Of a DNA stretch of 64,000 bases, positions 63,871 to 64,000 are shown piece by piece. This DNA is from Streptomyces fulvoviolaceus (GTDB taxonomy: Bacteria; Actinomycetota; Actinomycetes; Streptomycetales; Streptomycetaceae). The stretch lies in assembly GCF_000718165.1 (NCBI RefSeq), contig NZ_JOEY01000046.1, forward strand, positions 98,499 through 162,498, read 5' to 3'. The notes beneath the pieces are model-generated. The model did not search any database, was not told the DNA's origin, and saw nothing but the letters and a program-made list of their open reading frames with translations. A program made the position numbers and the translations under genes. Within the stretch, counting starts at the first letter, position 1, and each line of letters starts with the position of its first letter.

Positions 63871-64000
63871 ATGGCGCCGCCCAGGGCACTGCGACCGCCT
63901 GCAGTCCCGGCCAGGAACGCGCGCTTCGCCCGGGCGGCGGGCGACCCCTACCGCTACGGCGTCTACCTCCGCCCTGACCCCGTGACCTGCGCCGCCGTCA
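63871..64000 (+). CDS. Possible 2'-5' RNA ligase family protein, 5' part only
   Basis: ATG at 63871 opens a frame to the window edge. From RNARFARAAGDPYRYGVYL on to RPDPVTCAAV it resembles the start of stand-alone 2'-5' RNA ligase/LigT proteins (YGVYLRPDP...). Only 43 codons are visible and the HxT motifs lie outside, so the assignment is tentative. Confidence 0.35.
   Translation, partial: MAPPRALRPPAVPARNARFARAAGDPYRYGVYLRPDPVTCAAV

Overview
The window is high-GC actinobacterial chromosome, almost certainly Streptomyces. The support is strong third-position G/C bias, many GTG starts, ATGA/GTGA start-stop overlaps, and a gene order (malate synthase, nucleotidyltransferase, IclR regulator, allantoinase, allantoicase, then a sugar ABC/ROK locus and a SNF2/SWIM pair) that from memory resembles the ureide region of S. 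coelicolor. No rRNA, tRNA or CRISPR array was seen.

Left part (1-17,100): a partial aminotransferase divergent from an HxlR regulator; a two-gene operon of secreted/anchored VWA proteins; two divergent IucA/IucC (NIS) siderophore synthetases; a HipA-like kinase overlapping a SelW-like CxxC protein; then the ureide/glyoxylate block aceB - nucleotidyltransferase - DUF5955 - IclR repressor - allB - alc. TTCC-N7-GGAA palindromes lie in the aceB promoter and in the iclR/allB intergenic region, consistent with one IclR regulon. An SDR, an AIM24 protein and a DHFR-fold protein follow.

Middle part (17,100-33,800): a secreted RNase Sa homologue, a small membrane protein, a NarL-type two-component pair, a cytochrome P450, and a sugar/polyol uptake locus (Gfo/Idh/MocA dehydrogenase, HutC-type GntR regulator, RbsB/C/A-like ABC transporter, ROK kinase). 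A GntR-like operator (TGTC-N2-GACA followed by AAT) occurs in both the GntR/dehydrogenase promoter and the ABC operon promoter. An SNF2 ATPase translationally coupled to a SWIM-finger protein closes this part.

Island (33,800-45,450): this segment is bordered by debris (a sulfite-oxidase C-terminus, a 35-codon pcaD-like N-terminus, frameshifted DUF4232 and large hypothetical-protein pseudogenes). It contains an intact type I Wadjet plasmid/phage-defence operon jetABCD, and convergent to it an HNH nuclease that carries what looks like a catalytically dead DEDDh exonuclease fold.

Right part (45,450-64,000): an unusual operon of a CocE/S15 hydrolase, a CapA metallophosphatase and an AbgT transporter, divergent from a DUF5937-ArsR regulator with a 26-bp palindrome between them. 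After an IS remnant comes a LacI-controlled amide-utilisation cluster (nitrilase-fold amidase, five-part LIV/urea-type ABC transporter, asparaginase) with a perfect 18-bp operator. A second IS remnant follows, then a GntR / L-2-hydroxyglutarate oxidase / MHS transporter locus. The window ends in what may be the start of a 2'-5' RNA ligase gene.
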